A stretch of 5,500 nt of DNA from DATKDU01 sp035649415 (GTDB taxonomy: Bacteria; Planctomycetota; Planctomycetia; Pirellulales; Pirellulaceae): NCBI GenBank assembly GCA_035649415.1, contig DASRJP010000344.1, positions 1-5,500 of the forward strand, written 5' to 3'. Shown one piece after another: positions 1-4,862 of this stretch. The translations under genes were made by a program, and so were the position numbers. The notes under the pieces are model-generated. The model saw nothing but the letters and a program-made list of their open reading frames with translations, had not been told where the DNA came from and did not search any database. The stretch's first letter is position 1, and the number at the start of each line of letters is the position of its first letter.

Positions 1-1348
1 GGCAGCGCGAGAACAATTGCCGCACCTGCGGTGCGTCGAGGCGCGACAGCGGCGCCCCGGTGACGTTCAGTGTTTGCAGCTGCGGCAGTCGAGCCAAAGA
101 TTTCAGCGCCTCGTGCGTCACGTAGGTGTACGACAAATCCAGATGCTCGAGACTTTCCATGCCGGCCAAGTGCCACACGTGTCCGCCCAGGAACGTGCAT
201 CGCGCCACGGACAGCCGCTTGAGCTTGGACATCCCGCCGATGTGTTTGAGGTCGTCCTCCCGCAGATAGGAACGCTCGAGCGCCAGCTCCTCAAGTCTCG
301 CTAGCGACGGCAGTAAGGCCAGCGAGGTTGGCGTCTCGTCAAAGCCACGGGAAGATAGATTTAGCCGCTTCAGCCGCGGCAAGGCGGCCGCCTGGTTGAG
401 CACGGCGTCATCGACAAACGCTCCGGTCAAATTGAGCATCTCCACCGACCGTAGTTTCTCCAGGCCGCGAACTCGATAGTCCACGTAAGACAGATCGAGC
501 GACCGCAACCCGGCCAGCCGCGGCAATTGCAGTTCGCTGACCGGTGGCTTACGCAGGATGTTCGCCTTTCCGTGCTCGTCTACCACGACCGAACCAGAAA
601 GGTCGAGAAAGCAAAGCTGCGGCAGTGATTTGAGGCGGCGAAGTTCGCCATCGGAGGCTATGCCCGAGTAATGCACATGCTGTACGTCGGTCAGCTCCGG
701 CAGATGCACGAGTCCCCGGCGCGTCATTTCAATGGCGACCGGCCGGTCGAGGAAGTTGAAACGCTCTTCGACGCCGAGTTTGCGGATCCAAGTGACTCCT
801 CCAGCGGACGATTCCACCACATCGATGCGGGAGACGCGCGACTGCTGCATTTCAGAGAGATATCGGCTCTGACGCTGCTCGCGCAAATACCATGCCCCGA
901 CCGCAGACACTAACACGACGCCAACCATCAAGTCGCGCAGGTGGAGCTGCCAGAGCCGCTTCCGCTGCCGACGCCACGCTTCAAATGCCAAACCACAGAT
1001 CCAAGGTAAGACGAGAACGCAAGCGGCGTTGACGATCGACCCGCCGAAGTGAAGCTGCGGCTTGTTTTCCCAAATCGTCCAGCACTGGTCCCAGGAGAAT
1101 ACGGCGCTCCACGTTTCGTCGATCGTGCGGGAAACGACAGTTACCGGCCAGCCGTGCTCCACCTGCCGCTCCAGTTCCCATTCATCCCAGGCGGGCGCTG
1201 GCTTGAGCCGCCGGACTTCCTGGCCTGGCAGATTGCACACTGCCAGAAGCAGAAATACCGTCAGACCAAAGAGCCGGCTGGAAACATGCCACGGGCCTGT
1301 AAGCACGCCACTTGGCTTCTGAGCATCGATGCCGCCGGGAGCGTCCAT
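1..1348 (-). CDS. Membrane-anchored leucine-rich-repeat protein (C-terminus beyond left edge)
   Basis: The minus-strand frame is open from an ATG at 1348-1346 to the window edge: 449 codons with no stop. An in-frame TGA lies four codons upstream of the ATG. A TTG two codons upstream is a possible but weaker start, and only a poor GGA precedes the ATG. Residues about 26-40 form a hydrophobic segment that could be a signal anchor. Residues 104-123 and 140-155 form two more, separated by a basic stretch (EAWRRQRKRLWQLHLRDL) that probably faces the cytoplasm. From about residue 213 to 445 the protein is an LRR array of roughly 23-24 residues per unit, with cores such as LRSLDLSYV, VEMLNLTGA, LKRLNLSS, LEHLDLSYT and LQTLNVTGA. 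The third membrane segment resembles the N-terminus of the protein at 3909-4271. LRR arrays usually bind proteins; the partner and role here are unknown. LRR and membrane calls are firm, function is not. Confidence 0.9.
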   Translation of the reverse strand, partial: MDAPGGIDAQKPSGVLTGPWHVSSRLFGLTVFLLLAVCNLPGQEVRRLKPAPAWDEWELERQVEHGWPVTVVSRTIDETWSAVFSWDQCWTIWENKPQLHFGGSIVNAACVLVLPWICGLAFEAWRRQRKRLWQLHLRDLMVGVVLVSAVGAWYLREQRQSRYLSEMQQSRVSRIDVVESSAGGVTWIRKLGVEERFNFLDRPVAIEMTRRGLVHLPELTDVQHVHYSGIASDGELRRLKSLPQLCFLDLSGSVVVDEHGKANILRKPPVSELQLPRLAGLRSLDLSYVDYRVRGLEKLRSVEMLNLTGAFVDDAVLNQAAALPRLKRLNLSSRGFDETPTSLALLPSLARLEELALERSYLREDDLKHIGGMSKLKRLSVARCTFLGGHVWHLAGMESLEHLDLSYTYVTHEALKSLARLPQLQTLNVTGAPLSRLDAPQVRQLFSRC

Positions 1349-1527
1349 TTCCAAATCTCACTCCTCGTCTTTCTCGTGCTCCCAATTCTAGTCTTTGTCC
1401 TTCTGATCTCCCGCCTTCCAATTCCCACTCCGCACACCTGCAATTCGCATTCCGCACTCGTTCCGCTTGCCCCGCCGCTCGCGCCGGGCAACAATCAAAG
1501 AATCAGGGGATCCCTCGGCATTTCGCC
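1349..1527. promoter_or_regulatory. Divergent spacer between LRR and VWA genes
   Basis: This 179-bp spacer separates two divergently transcribed genes, so it must hold both promoters unless the genes are transcribed from further away. On the plus strand it is strongly pyrimidine-rich from about 1355 to 1480. Reading toward the LRR gene, TAGAAT at 1390-1385 differs from a sigma70 -10 box by one base and lies about 36 bases before the ATG, but I see no good -35 at the right distance. Toward the VWA gene the only Shine-Dalgarno-like run is AGGGGA at 1505-1510, about 17 bases before the ATG, which is longer than usual. No operator or terminator is evident. The promoter assignment is weak. Confidence 0.4.
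1421..1456 (+). repeat. Degenerate heptad array, ATTCSCA/TTCCGCA type
   Basis: Five consecutive units of mostly 7 bp: ATTCCCA, CTCCGCA, CACCTGCA (8 bp), ATTCGCA and TTCCGCA. The phase is visible by eye, although the units are degenerate. The array lies inside the divergent spacer, 72 bp before the VWA start codon. It has the same 7-bp period as the arrays at 3424-3450, 3671-3745 and 3880-3907 but a different unit sequence. Confidence 0.5.
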
Positions 1528-2712
1528 ATGAAGCTGATTTGCATCCACTGCGGCGGCGAGTTCACCATCCTGGCCGAGCACCTGGGCGGCAAGGGTCGCT
1601 GCCCGCACTGCAAGAGTGAAATCACGCTCCCAAAGGCGGCCGATCCCAAACCGGCCGACGTCAGCCGCCGCGGCACCACCAACCTGCTGGAAAACTCCAT
1701 CTCCTTCATGGGCTCGTTGGCGATCCACATGACCGCCATGCTCGTGATCGCCCTCGCCCAGCACTGGACCGCCGCCGGCGGCAGTGGCGAAGGGACAACC
1801 AATGAAGTGCTCATCGGCGTCCTTCCTTCCCAGGAGCTGAGCGATCAGCAGGAAGAGGCCATCAGCACCGGCGATGTGCAATCCACCTCGGTCGGCTTCG
1901 AATCCGAAATGGCGGAGGAACTCTCGACCGTGGAGCCGACCACGACCTCGAGTGCCGACGCCGTCGGCGGTGGGACCAACGTCGGCATTCCTTCACCCAG
2001 CAGCGGCGGCGGAGGTGGATTCGATCTGGGGCCGGTCAACATCGGCGGTTCGATGGCCGGGGGCAGCGGCGACGGCAAGACGTGGGGGGGCATGATCCAG
2101 CAACTCCGCCGCCACGGCCTGGACATCGTCATTTGCTTCGACTCCACCGGCAGCATGACGGGCGAGATCGACCAGGTGAAGCGGCAGATCGACCGGATCG
2201 GCACCACCCTGGTGACGCTGGTCCCCAAGGCCCGCATCAGCATCGTCACCTATCGCGACCAGGGGGACGAATTCGTCGCCAAGGGAATGCCGCTGAGCGG
2301 AAACATCCAGGACGTGAAGTCGTACTTGAGCCGGATCGAAGCCAGCGGCGGCGGCGATCATCCCGAGGCGGTGGACGAAGGCTTGCGGTGGGCGGCGCGC
2401 GAAAACCAGTTCCGCCCGACGGCGCGGAAGGTGATCCTCATCTTCGGTGATGCTCCGCCGCACGAGGAGAACCTGAAAAAGTGCCTGGAGCTGGCCTCCG
2501 GCTTCAAGGGTCAGCAGAAAGGGATCGTGAGCACCGTCACCTGCCGCAGCACGGCCCCGCTACCGGAGTTCTACGAAATCGCCCGGGCCGGCGGTGGCGA
2601 AGCATTCCTGACCAGCAACCAGCGGGAGATCATGTCTCAGCTCATCGTCCTGGTCTTCGGCAGCCGCCACCGGGACAAAGTGCTCGAGGCGTTCAAGCTG
2701 CTGGAGGAGTAG
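1528..2712 (+). CDS. Zinc-ribbon, membrane-anchored von Willebrand factor A (VWA) protein
   Basis: This is a complete 394-residue protein. I start it at the ATG at 1528 because the zinc ribbon begins there; the frame is open 72 codons further upstream, but that extension is low-complexity spacer and overlaps the divergent LRR gene. Residues 5-28 carry paired cysteines CIHC (5, 8) and CPHC (25, 28), like the short MJ0042-type zinc ribbons common in planctomycetes. R47/R48 precede a single membrane segment at about 59-77, predicting an N-in, C-out anchor. An acidic/Ser-Thr region (about 100-140) and a glycine-rich linker (about 147-188) lead to a VWA domain at about 197-392. The metal-ion-dependent adhesion site starts with DSTGS (205-209). 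VTYRD (240-244), GGGDHPEAV (274-282) and GDAPPH (307-312) follow, typical of the bacterial DSTGSM/DAPPH VWA subgroup. VWA domains bind partner proteins through a divalent metal; the partner is unknown. The gene stands alone between spacers. Confidence 0.93.
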   Translation: MKLICIHCGGEFTILAEHLGGKGRCPHCKSEITLPKAADPKPADVSRRGTTNLLENSISFMGSLAIHMTAMLVIALAQHWTAAGGSGEGTTNEVLIGVLPSQELSDQQEEAISTGDVQSTSVGFESEMAEELSTVEPTTTSSADAVGGGTNVGIPSPSSGGGGGFDLGPVNIGGSMAGGSGDGKTWGGMIQQLRRHGLDIVICFDSTGSMTGEIDQVKRQIDRIGTTLVTLVPKARISIVTYRDQGDEFVAKGMPLSGNIQDVKSYLSRIEASGGGDHPEAVDEGLRWAARENQFRPTARKVILIFGDAPPHEENLKKCLELASGFKGQQKGIVSTVTCRSTAPLPEFYEIARAGGGEAFLTSNQREIMSQLIVLVFGSRHRDKVLEAFKLLEE

Positions 2713-2779
2713 TTTCCCGCTTCGCTGCCTCCCCGCTTCTCCATCGGCCGCCAATCTTCCCTTGAGCCATTCCGTCTGC

Positions 2780-2899
2780 GAGTCAGCTGAGTCGGCTTGG
2801 TGAGTCGCTTTCGCGCGAGTCGGTCTGCCGGTGCATCTTGTTTCCCTGCCAGCAGTTACCGTGCTGAACAGGGGCGAGTCAGCCATAGCGATGAGTCGG
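2780..2899 (+). repeat. Cluster of six GAGTC words
   Basis: GAGTCRG or GAGTCGC occurs at 2780, 2789, 2802, 2817, 2876 and 2893, with a further copy at 3382. The first four lie within 44 bp. The spacing is irregular (9, 13, 15, 59 and 17 bp), so this is a word cluster rather than a tandem repeat. It starts about 70 bp after the VWA stop codon. Confidence 0.45.
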
Positions 2900-2968
2900 C
2901 CTGCTGCGTGCCGCGCGGCACATCTGTACGTCTGTCCCCTATGGCGGCTTCTCCGCCCGTGCGCACGT

Positions 2969-2992
2969 AGGACAGGTTTCCCAACCTGTCCT
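2969..2992. repeat. GACAGG-family hairpin, copy 1
   Basis: Perfect 10-bp arms: AGGACAGGTT at 2969-2978 pairs with AACCTGTCCT at 2983-2992 around the loop TCCC. It shares the direct word CGTAGGACAGGTTTCC with copy 4, about 100 bp downstream. It has no T-tract, so a simple Rho-independent terminator is not supported. Confidence 0.85.
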
Positions 2993-3001
2993 TCATTGTG
3001 G

Positions 3002-3021
3002 GACGGGCTTCCCAGCCCGTC
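3002..3021. repeat. GACAGG-family hairpin, copy 2 (GACGGGCT variant)
   Basis: GACGGGCT (3002-3009) and AGCCCGTC (3014-3021) pair perfectly around TCCC. Compared with copy 1, two pairs have changed (A-T to G-C and T-A to C-G), each matched on the opposite arm. Confidence 0.85.
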
Positions 3022-3026
3022 TTGGT

Positions 3027-3042
3027 CGGGCTAGGAAGCCCG
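3027..3042. repeat. GACAGG-family hairpin, copy 3 (short, inverted)
   Basis: CGGGCT (3027-3032) pairs with AGCCCG (3037-3042) around AGGA. Read on the minus strand it is CGGGCT-TCCT-AGCCCG, a shortened version of copy 2 in inverted orientation five bases after it. Confidence 0.7.
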
Positions 3043-3070
3043 CCCTCCTGTCTCCGTGGACCGCTCGTAG

Positions 3071-3089
3071 GACAGGTTTCCAACCTGTC
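3071..3089. repeat. GACAGG-family hairpin, copy 4
   Basis: GACAGGTT (3071-3078) and AACCTGTC (3082-3089) pair around a 3-nt loop, TCC. It is nearly identical to copy 1 and shares its left flank. Confidence 0.85.
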
Positions 3090-3131
3090 TTTTACTCGTT
3101 CCTCAAGCTCCTGCCTGGGAACGCACGATCC

Positions 3132-3146
3132 CGAGGCTCTGCCTCG
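3132..3146. repeat. Short hairpin CGAGGC-TCT-GCCTCG
   Basis: Six-bp arms with a 3-nt loop, preceded by CCTGGGAACGCACGATC (3114-3130). This combination resembles a repeat word I associate with planctomycete and other large bacterial genomes, but I cannot verify that here. It has no coding value. Confidence 0.5.
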
Positions 3147-3182
3147 TCTGGCGCTGCTGGCTGCTGACCGCCGACTGCAGAA

Positions 3183-3249
3183 GACAGGGGACTACGGCTG
3201 GGTGGCAGGACAGGTTGGAAACCTGTCCTGCGGGCGCCTGTCCCCTGTC
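3183..3249. repeat. Nested palindrome with GACAGG-family copy 5 at its centre
   Basis: The outer arms are GACAGGGGA (3183-3191) and TCCCCTGTC (3241-3249), a perfect 9-bp match. Inside lies a perfect 11-bp hairpin: CAGGACAGGTT at 3206-3216 pairs with 3220-3230 around GGA. The inner hairpin is the inverse of copies 1 and 4, since its minus strand has the loop TCC. The two stems could form a two-level stem with an internal loop, in DNA or in RNA. No T-tract follows either arm. Confidence 0.8.
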
Positions 3250-3327
3250 CCCCGAGGGAATAGCTAAAGGGGGGCATCGCTTTTTCCACTTACGTCGCTG
3301 CCGCTTGCAGCCGCTGGGACGGAAACG

Positions 3328-3342
3328 ACGGCCGCAGGCCGT
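3328..3342. repeat. Short hairpin ACGGCC-GCA-GGCCGT
   Basis: Six-bp GC-rich arms and a 3-nt loop. It stands alone in the spacer. Confidence 0.45.
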
Positions 3343-3384
3343 GTTGTGTTCTTATGTTCACATATCCAGTCGCCGTAAGTCGAG

Positions 3385-3401
3385 TCAGACAGAACGTCTG
3401 A
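3385..3401. repeat. Short hairpin TCAGAC-AGAAC-GTCTGA
   Basis: Six-bp arms (3385-3390 and 3396-3401) around a 5-nt loop. A weak longer inverted repeat lies around it: ACTTACG at 3288-3294 matches CGTAAGT at 3374-3380, and the similarity continues imperfectly inward. Confidence 0.45.
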
Positions 3402-3423
3402 AGGGAATAACCTAACCGGGGGG

Positions 3424-3450
3424 GAGGTCAGGGTTCAGGGTTCAGGATCA
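3424..3450 (+). repeat. GGGTTCA heptad array
   Basis: Nearly four units at a 7-bp period: GAGGTCA, GGGTTCA, GGGTTCA and the shortened GGATCA. Two more units of the same type appear at 4306-4319 (GGGTTCA, GGGGTCA), just after the next gene. Confidence 0.75.
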
Positions 3451-3465
3451 GTGTCGCGGTGCCAG

Positions 3466-3480
3466 GGCGGGCTGCCCGCC
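3466..3480. repeat. GC-rich palindrome GGCGGGC-T-GCCCGCC
   Basis: This 15-base odd palindrome follows the GGGTTCA array. The outermost five pairs could form a stem with a 5-nt loop (GCTGC). The flanks, GTGCCA and AGTGC, are also partly complementary. Confidence 0.5.
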
Positions 3481-3669
3481 AGTGCTGTCCTCCGACCTTG
3501 GACCTTCGAATTAGAAACCGAATTGAGAAAGATCAACAGCCGCGCAGCGGCGAACCTGCCGATCTGGCAGTGCCGGCGCGCAGCCAGGAACCTCAGTGCA
3601 ACTTATGTGCCATATTGTACACTAGTCGCCCTTCCTGTCAACCGGCATTTGATTCGTTCCGGCTTTCGG

Positions 3670-3749
3670 CATTGGTCATTGGTGCTTGGTCATTGGTCAT
3701 TTGCCTGACCATCGGTCATTGGTACTTGGTCATTGGTCATTTGCCTTGC
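3670..3749 (+). repeat. 40-bp tandem duplication built from ATTGGTC heptads
   Basis: Two 40-bp copies, 3670-3709 and 3710-3749, differ at four positions. Each is made of heptads: ATTGGTC, ATTGGTG, CTTGGTC, ATTGGTC, ATTTGCC in the first, and ATCGGTC, ATTGGTA, CTTGGTC, ATTGGTC, ATTTGCC in the second. Short tandem heptads of this kind are known in cyanobacteria as STRR sequences, and I recall TTGGTCA as one of those units. That is a resemblance, not evidence of cyanobacterial origin. Confidence 0.9.
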
Positions 3750-3879
3750 CGCCCCTGACTTTGGACCCGCGATAGCGCGGAATCCGTCGTGCTCGCGGCT
3801 CTGGTCTTGCCAATTCATTACCCTGCCCTTGAAACCGCGCTGGCCCCCCGCTCGTCTATTCGTTAAGCCGCCGCCCCTA

Positions 3880-3907
3880 CCTCTGACCTCTCACCTCTCC
3901 CCTCCGC
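3880..3907 (+). repeat. Pyrimidine heptad array CCTCTSA abutting a start codon
   Basis: Four consecutive 7-bp units, CCTCTGA, CCTCTCA, CCTCTCC and CCTCCGC, end one base before the ATG at 3909. The array occupies the position of a ribosome binding site, and no purine-rich Shine-Dalgarno sequence is present. It may be an ordinary spacer heptad array that reaches the gene, or part of a leaderless or non-SD start context. Confidence 0.7.
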
Positions 3908-3908
3908 C

Positions 3909-4271
3909 ATGTTCCGCTTTACGATCCGCGACTTGCTGCTACTGACCGTCATTGTGGGGATGGGGCTAGGGTGGTGGGCCCACGTCCGGCGGCTCAAGCA
4001 GGAGGCCCGCCAGCTGCAAAGCGACTTGCTCTACCAGGCCGATTATGTCAGTCAGTTCGTCCATTGCTTCAAGAAGCTGGGCTGCGAGATACCTGACGAT
4101 AGTGATCCCCGGTGTGCCAATGGCGGTCCCTACACCAGGATCTTTGTTCCCGAGAAGCTGCAGCGCGAGACCGGGTGCATCTCGTTCACCTGTTCCGGTC
4201 CGCGCTCCGAGCTCCAGCGGACCCTCGACGGCGAGTACCAAGAAAAGTACCGCGCCCTACTGGGGCGCTGA
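3909..4271 (+). CDS. Small membrane-anchored protein of unknown function
   Basis: This 120-residue protein starts at the ATG at 3909 and stops at TGA 4269-4271. I do not recognise its soluble part. Residues 2-23 are FRF-TIRDLLLLTVIVGMGLGWW, a hydrophobic segment of a type I associate with the N-termini of many uncharacterised planctomycete proteins; it supports both the start and the reality of the gene. Residues 24-41 are charged and probably helical (RRLKQEARQLQSDLL), so a short coiled coil is likely. The C-terminal 75 residues contain five cysteines (53, 59, 69, 90, 95), not spaced as a zinc ribbon. Translation probably places a helix in the inner membrane with a small soluble tail; which side the tail lies on is unclear. 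No Shine-Dalgarno is seen, and the start abuts a pyrimidine heptad array. The gene has no operon partner. A hairpin begins seven bases after the stop. Confidence 0.75.
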   Translation: MFRFTIRDLLLLTVIVGMGLGWWAHVRRLKQEARQLQSDLLYQADYVSQFVHCFKKLGCEIPDDSDPRCANGGPYTRIFVPEKLQRETGCISFTCSGPRSELQRTLDGEYQEKYRALLGR

Positions 4272-4278
4272 TTGGTGG

Positions 4279-4298
4279 GACAGGCACTCCTGCCTGTC
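4279..4298. repeat. GACAGG-family hairpin, copy 6 (GACAGGCA variant)
   Basis: GACAGGCA (4279-4286) pairs perfectly with TGCCTGTC (4291-4298) around CTCC. It starts seven bases after the stop codon of the 3909-4271 gene, so it could act as an mRNA 3'-end structure, although no T-run follows. It is almost identical to copy 7 at 4703. Confidence 0.85.
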
Positions 4299-4305
4299 AC
4301 GATGA

Positions 4306-4319
4306 GGGTTCAGGGGTCA
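4306..4319 (+). repeat. GGGTTCA heptad pair
   Basis: GGGTTCA followed by GGGGTCA, the same unit as the array at 3424-3450. TCAGGGG (4310-4316) can also pair with CCCCTGA (4340-4346) across a long loop. Confidence 0.55.
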
Positions 4320-4378
4320 GGCGAGCGGCGGGCGTCAGCCCCCTGATGTACCGGGTTTCGAGTTCCGGGTTCCAAACC

Positions 4379-4397
4379 CCTCTCCCTTTGGGAGAGG
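4379..4397. repeat. Hairpin CCTCTCCC-TTT-GGGAGAGG
   Basis: Eight-bp arms with a TTT loop, followed by TCGGGTGACGG. I recall this word as a widespread interspersed repeat in several bacterial phyla, usually as CTCTCCCTTTGGGAGAGG with a GTCGGGTGAGGG tail. That identification is from memory. Confidence 0.7.
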
Positions 4398-4417
4398 TCG
4401 GGTGACGGTGTCTCACT

Positions 4418-4572
4418 AACCCGAAGCGCGAGCCAGGGAAAGGCAGCCGACCCCGGTTTACCGGGGTTAGCCTTTTCGGCCCGGCGTTGACGCCGGGATT
4501 GCGCGACCGCCACTGATTCTCTGCTTGTCAGGCCCGTTCACGGGCCTTGTCGGCATCGGCGCGCGCCGGTGC
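4418..4572 (+). repeat. Three-hairpin element, copy A
   Basis: The copy opens with AACCCGAAGCG (4418-4428) and an AGG-GAAAG stretch. Three hairpins follow, each with 7-bp arms and a 4-nt loop. Hairpin a is ACCCCGG-TTTA-CCGGGGT (4450-4467). Hairpin b is CCCGGCG-TTGA-CGCCGGG (4480-4497), preceded by the block GCCTTTTCGGCCCGGC (4470-4485). Hairpin c is AGGCCCG-TTCA-CGGGCCT (4530-4547). The copy runs into a central GC-rich palindrome (GGCGCGCGCC). Order and spacing match copy B read on the opposite strand. It could be a mobile palindromic repeat or a structured RNA; nothing here shows transcription. Confidence 0.8.
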
Positions 4573-4758
4573 CCCGATGGCTCAAGCCAAGCCAGCGGCA
4601 AGCCTCGTGAACGAGGCTAAAAACAGAATCGTTTCCGCGCCTTGGTAACCCGGCATGAATGCCGGGCCGAAAAGGCAAAGGGCCATGAATGGCCCTCGGT
4701 ACGACAGGCATTCCTGCCTGTCACCATTGCGCGGTCTTCCTCACTGACGCTTCGGGTT
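4573..4758 (-). repeat. Three-hairpin element, copy B (inverted)
   Basis: Read on the minus strand from 4758, it opens with the same AACCCGAAGCG (4758-4748). About 50 bases then intervene before the first stem; these hold GACAGG-family copy 7 and are largely absent from copy A. The hairpins follow: a, AGGGCCA-TTCA-TGGCCCT (4696-4679); b, CCCGGCA-TTCA-TGCCGGG (4666-4649), preceded by the identical GCCTTTTCGGCCCGGC; c, AGCCTCG-TTCA-CGAGGCT (4618-4601). Arm sequences differ from copy A in 5, 1 and 2 base pairs, always with the matching change on the other arm. Near the centre GCCATCGGGGCACCGG resembles GGCATCGGCGCGCGCCGG of copy A, so the inverted similarity runs almost to the middle. Confidence 0.8.
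4703..4722. repeat. GACAGG-family hairpin, copy 7
   Basis: GACAGGCA-TTCC-TGCCTGTC, perfect 8-bp arms. It differs from copy 6 only in the first loop base. It appears inserted within copy B of the three-hairpin element, because copy A lacks it at the matching place. Confidence 0.85.
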
Positions 4759-4845
4759 GATGTGTGGTCCGCCGCTGGGCGGCAGGACAATGGGAGCCGG
4801 CGTCAGTCGCCGTGCCGACGAGGCGGAGCTTCGGGTAAGTGTGGC

Positions 4846-4862
4846 CCCAGGGAGACCCTGGG
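4846..4862. repeat. Hairpin CCCAGGG-AGA-CCCTGGG
   Basis: Seven-bp perfect arms and a 3-nt loop. Just upstream, GCTTCGGGTAAGTGTGG (4829-4845) partly repeats GCTTCGGGTTGATGTGTGG (4749-4767), suggesting another partial copy of the block that borders the three-hairpin element. Confidence 0.55.

Larger units (their letters stand above)
2713..3908. other. Gene-free spacer rich in hairpin and heptad repeats
   Basis: I see no convincing gene in these 1,196 bases. Short open frames exist on both strands, but they read through palindromic repeats and have no domain, membrane segment or ribosome binding site that would support them. The spacer contains a GAGTC-rich patch (2780-2899), a hairpin cluster (2969-3249), assorted GC-rich stem-loops (3328-3480), heptad arrays (3424-3450, 3671-3745, 3880-3907) and a 40-bp tandem duplication. 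Between 3481 and 3660 I see nothing specific. No T-tract terminator follows the VWA gene. Confidence 0.7.

Noticed and set aside
1312..1527. Upstream extension of the VWA reading frame to an ATG at 1312
   Set aside because: The extra 72 codons are low-complexity, overlap the divergent LRR gene start and carry heptads; the zinc ribbon begins exactly at the ATG at 1528.
2969..3249. CRISPR array
   Set aside because: Repeats are short palindromes of varying sequence with irregular spacing and mixed orientation. There are no uniform spacers and no cas gene.
2998..3267. Open frames on both strands across the hairpin cluster
   Set aside because: The predicted peptides are translations of the GACAGG hairpins (repeated GQVSNLS-like words) with no other support.
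4279..4298. Rho-independent terminator of the small gene
   Set aside because: The stem is well placed, but no T-run follows and the same hairpin occurs elsewhere away from gene ends. A 3'-end role remains possible but unsupported.
4530..4547. tRNA T-arm, suggested by TTCA in a 7-bp stem
   Set aside because: No acceptor stem, anticodon arm or 3' CCA context at the required distances; five sibling hairpins nearby explain it better.
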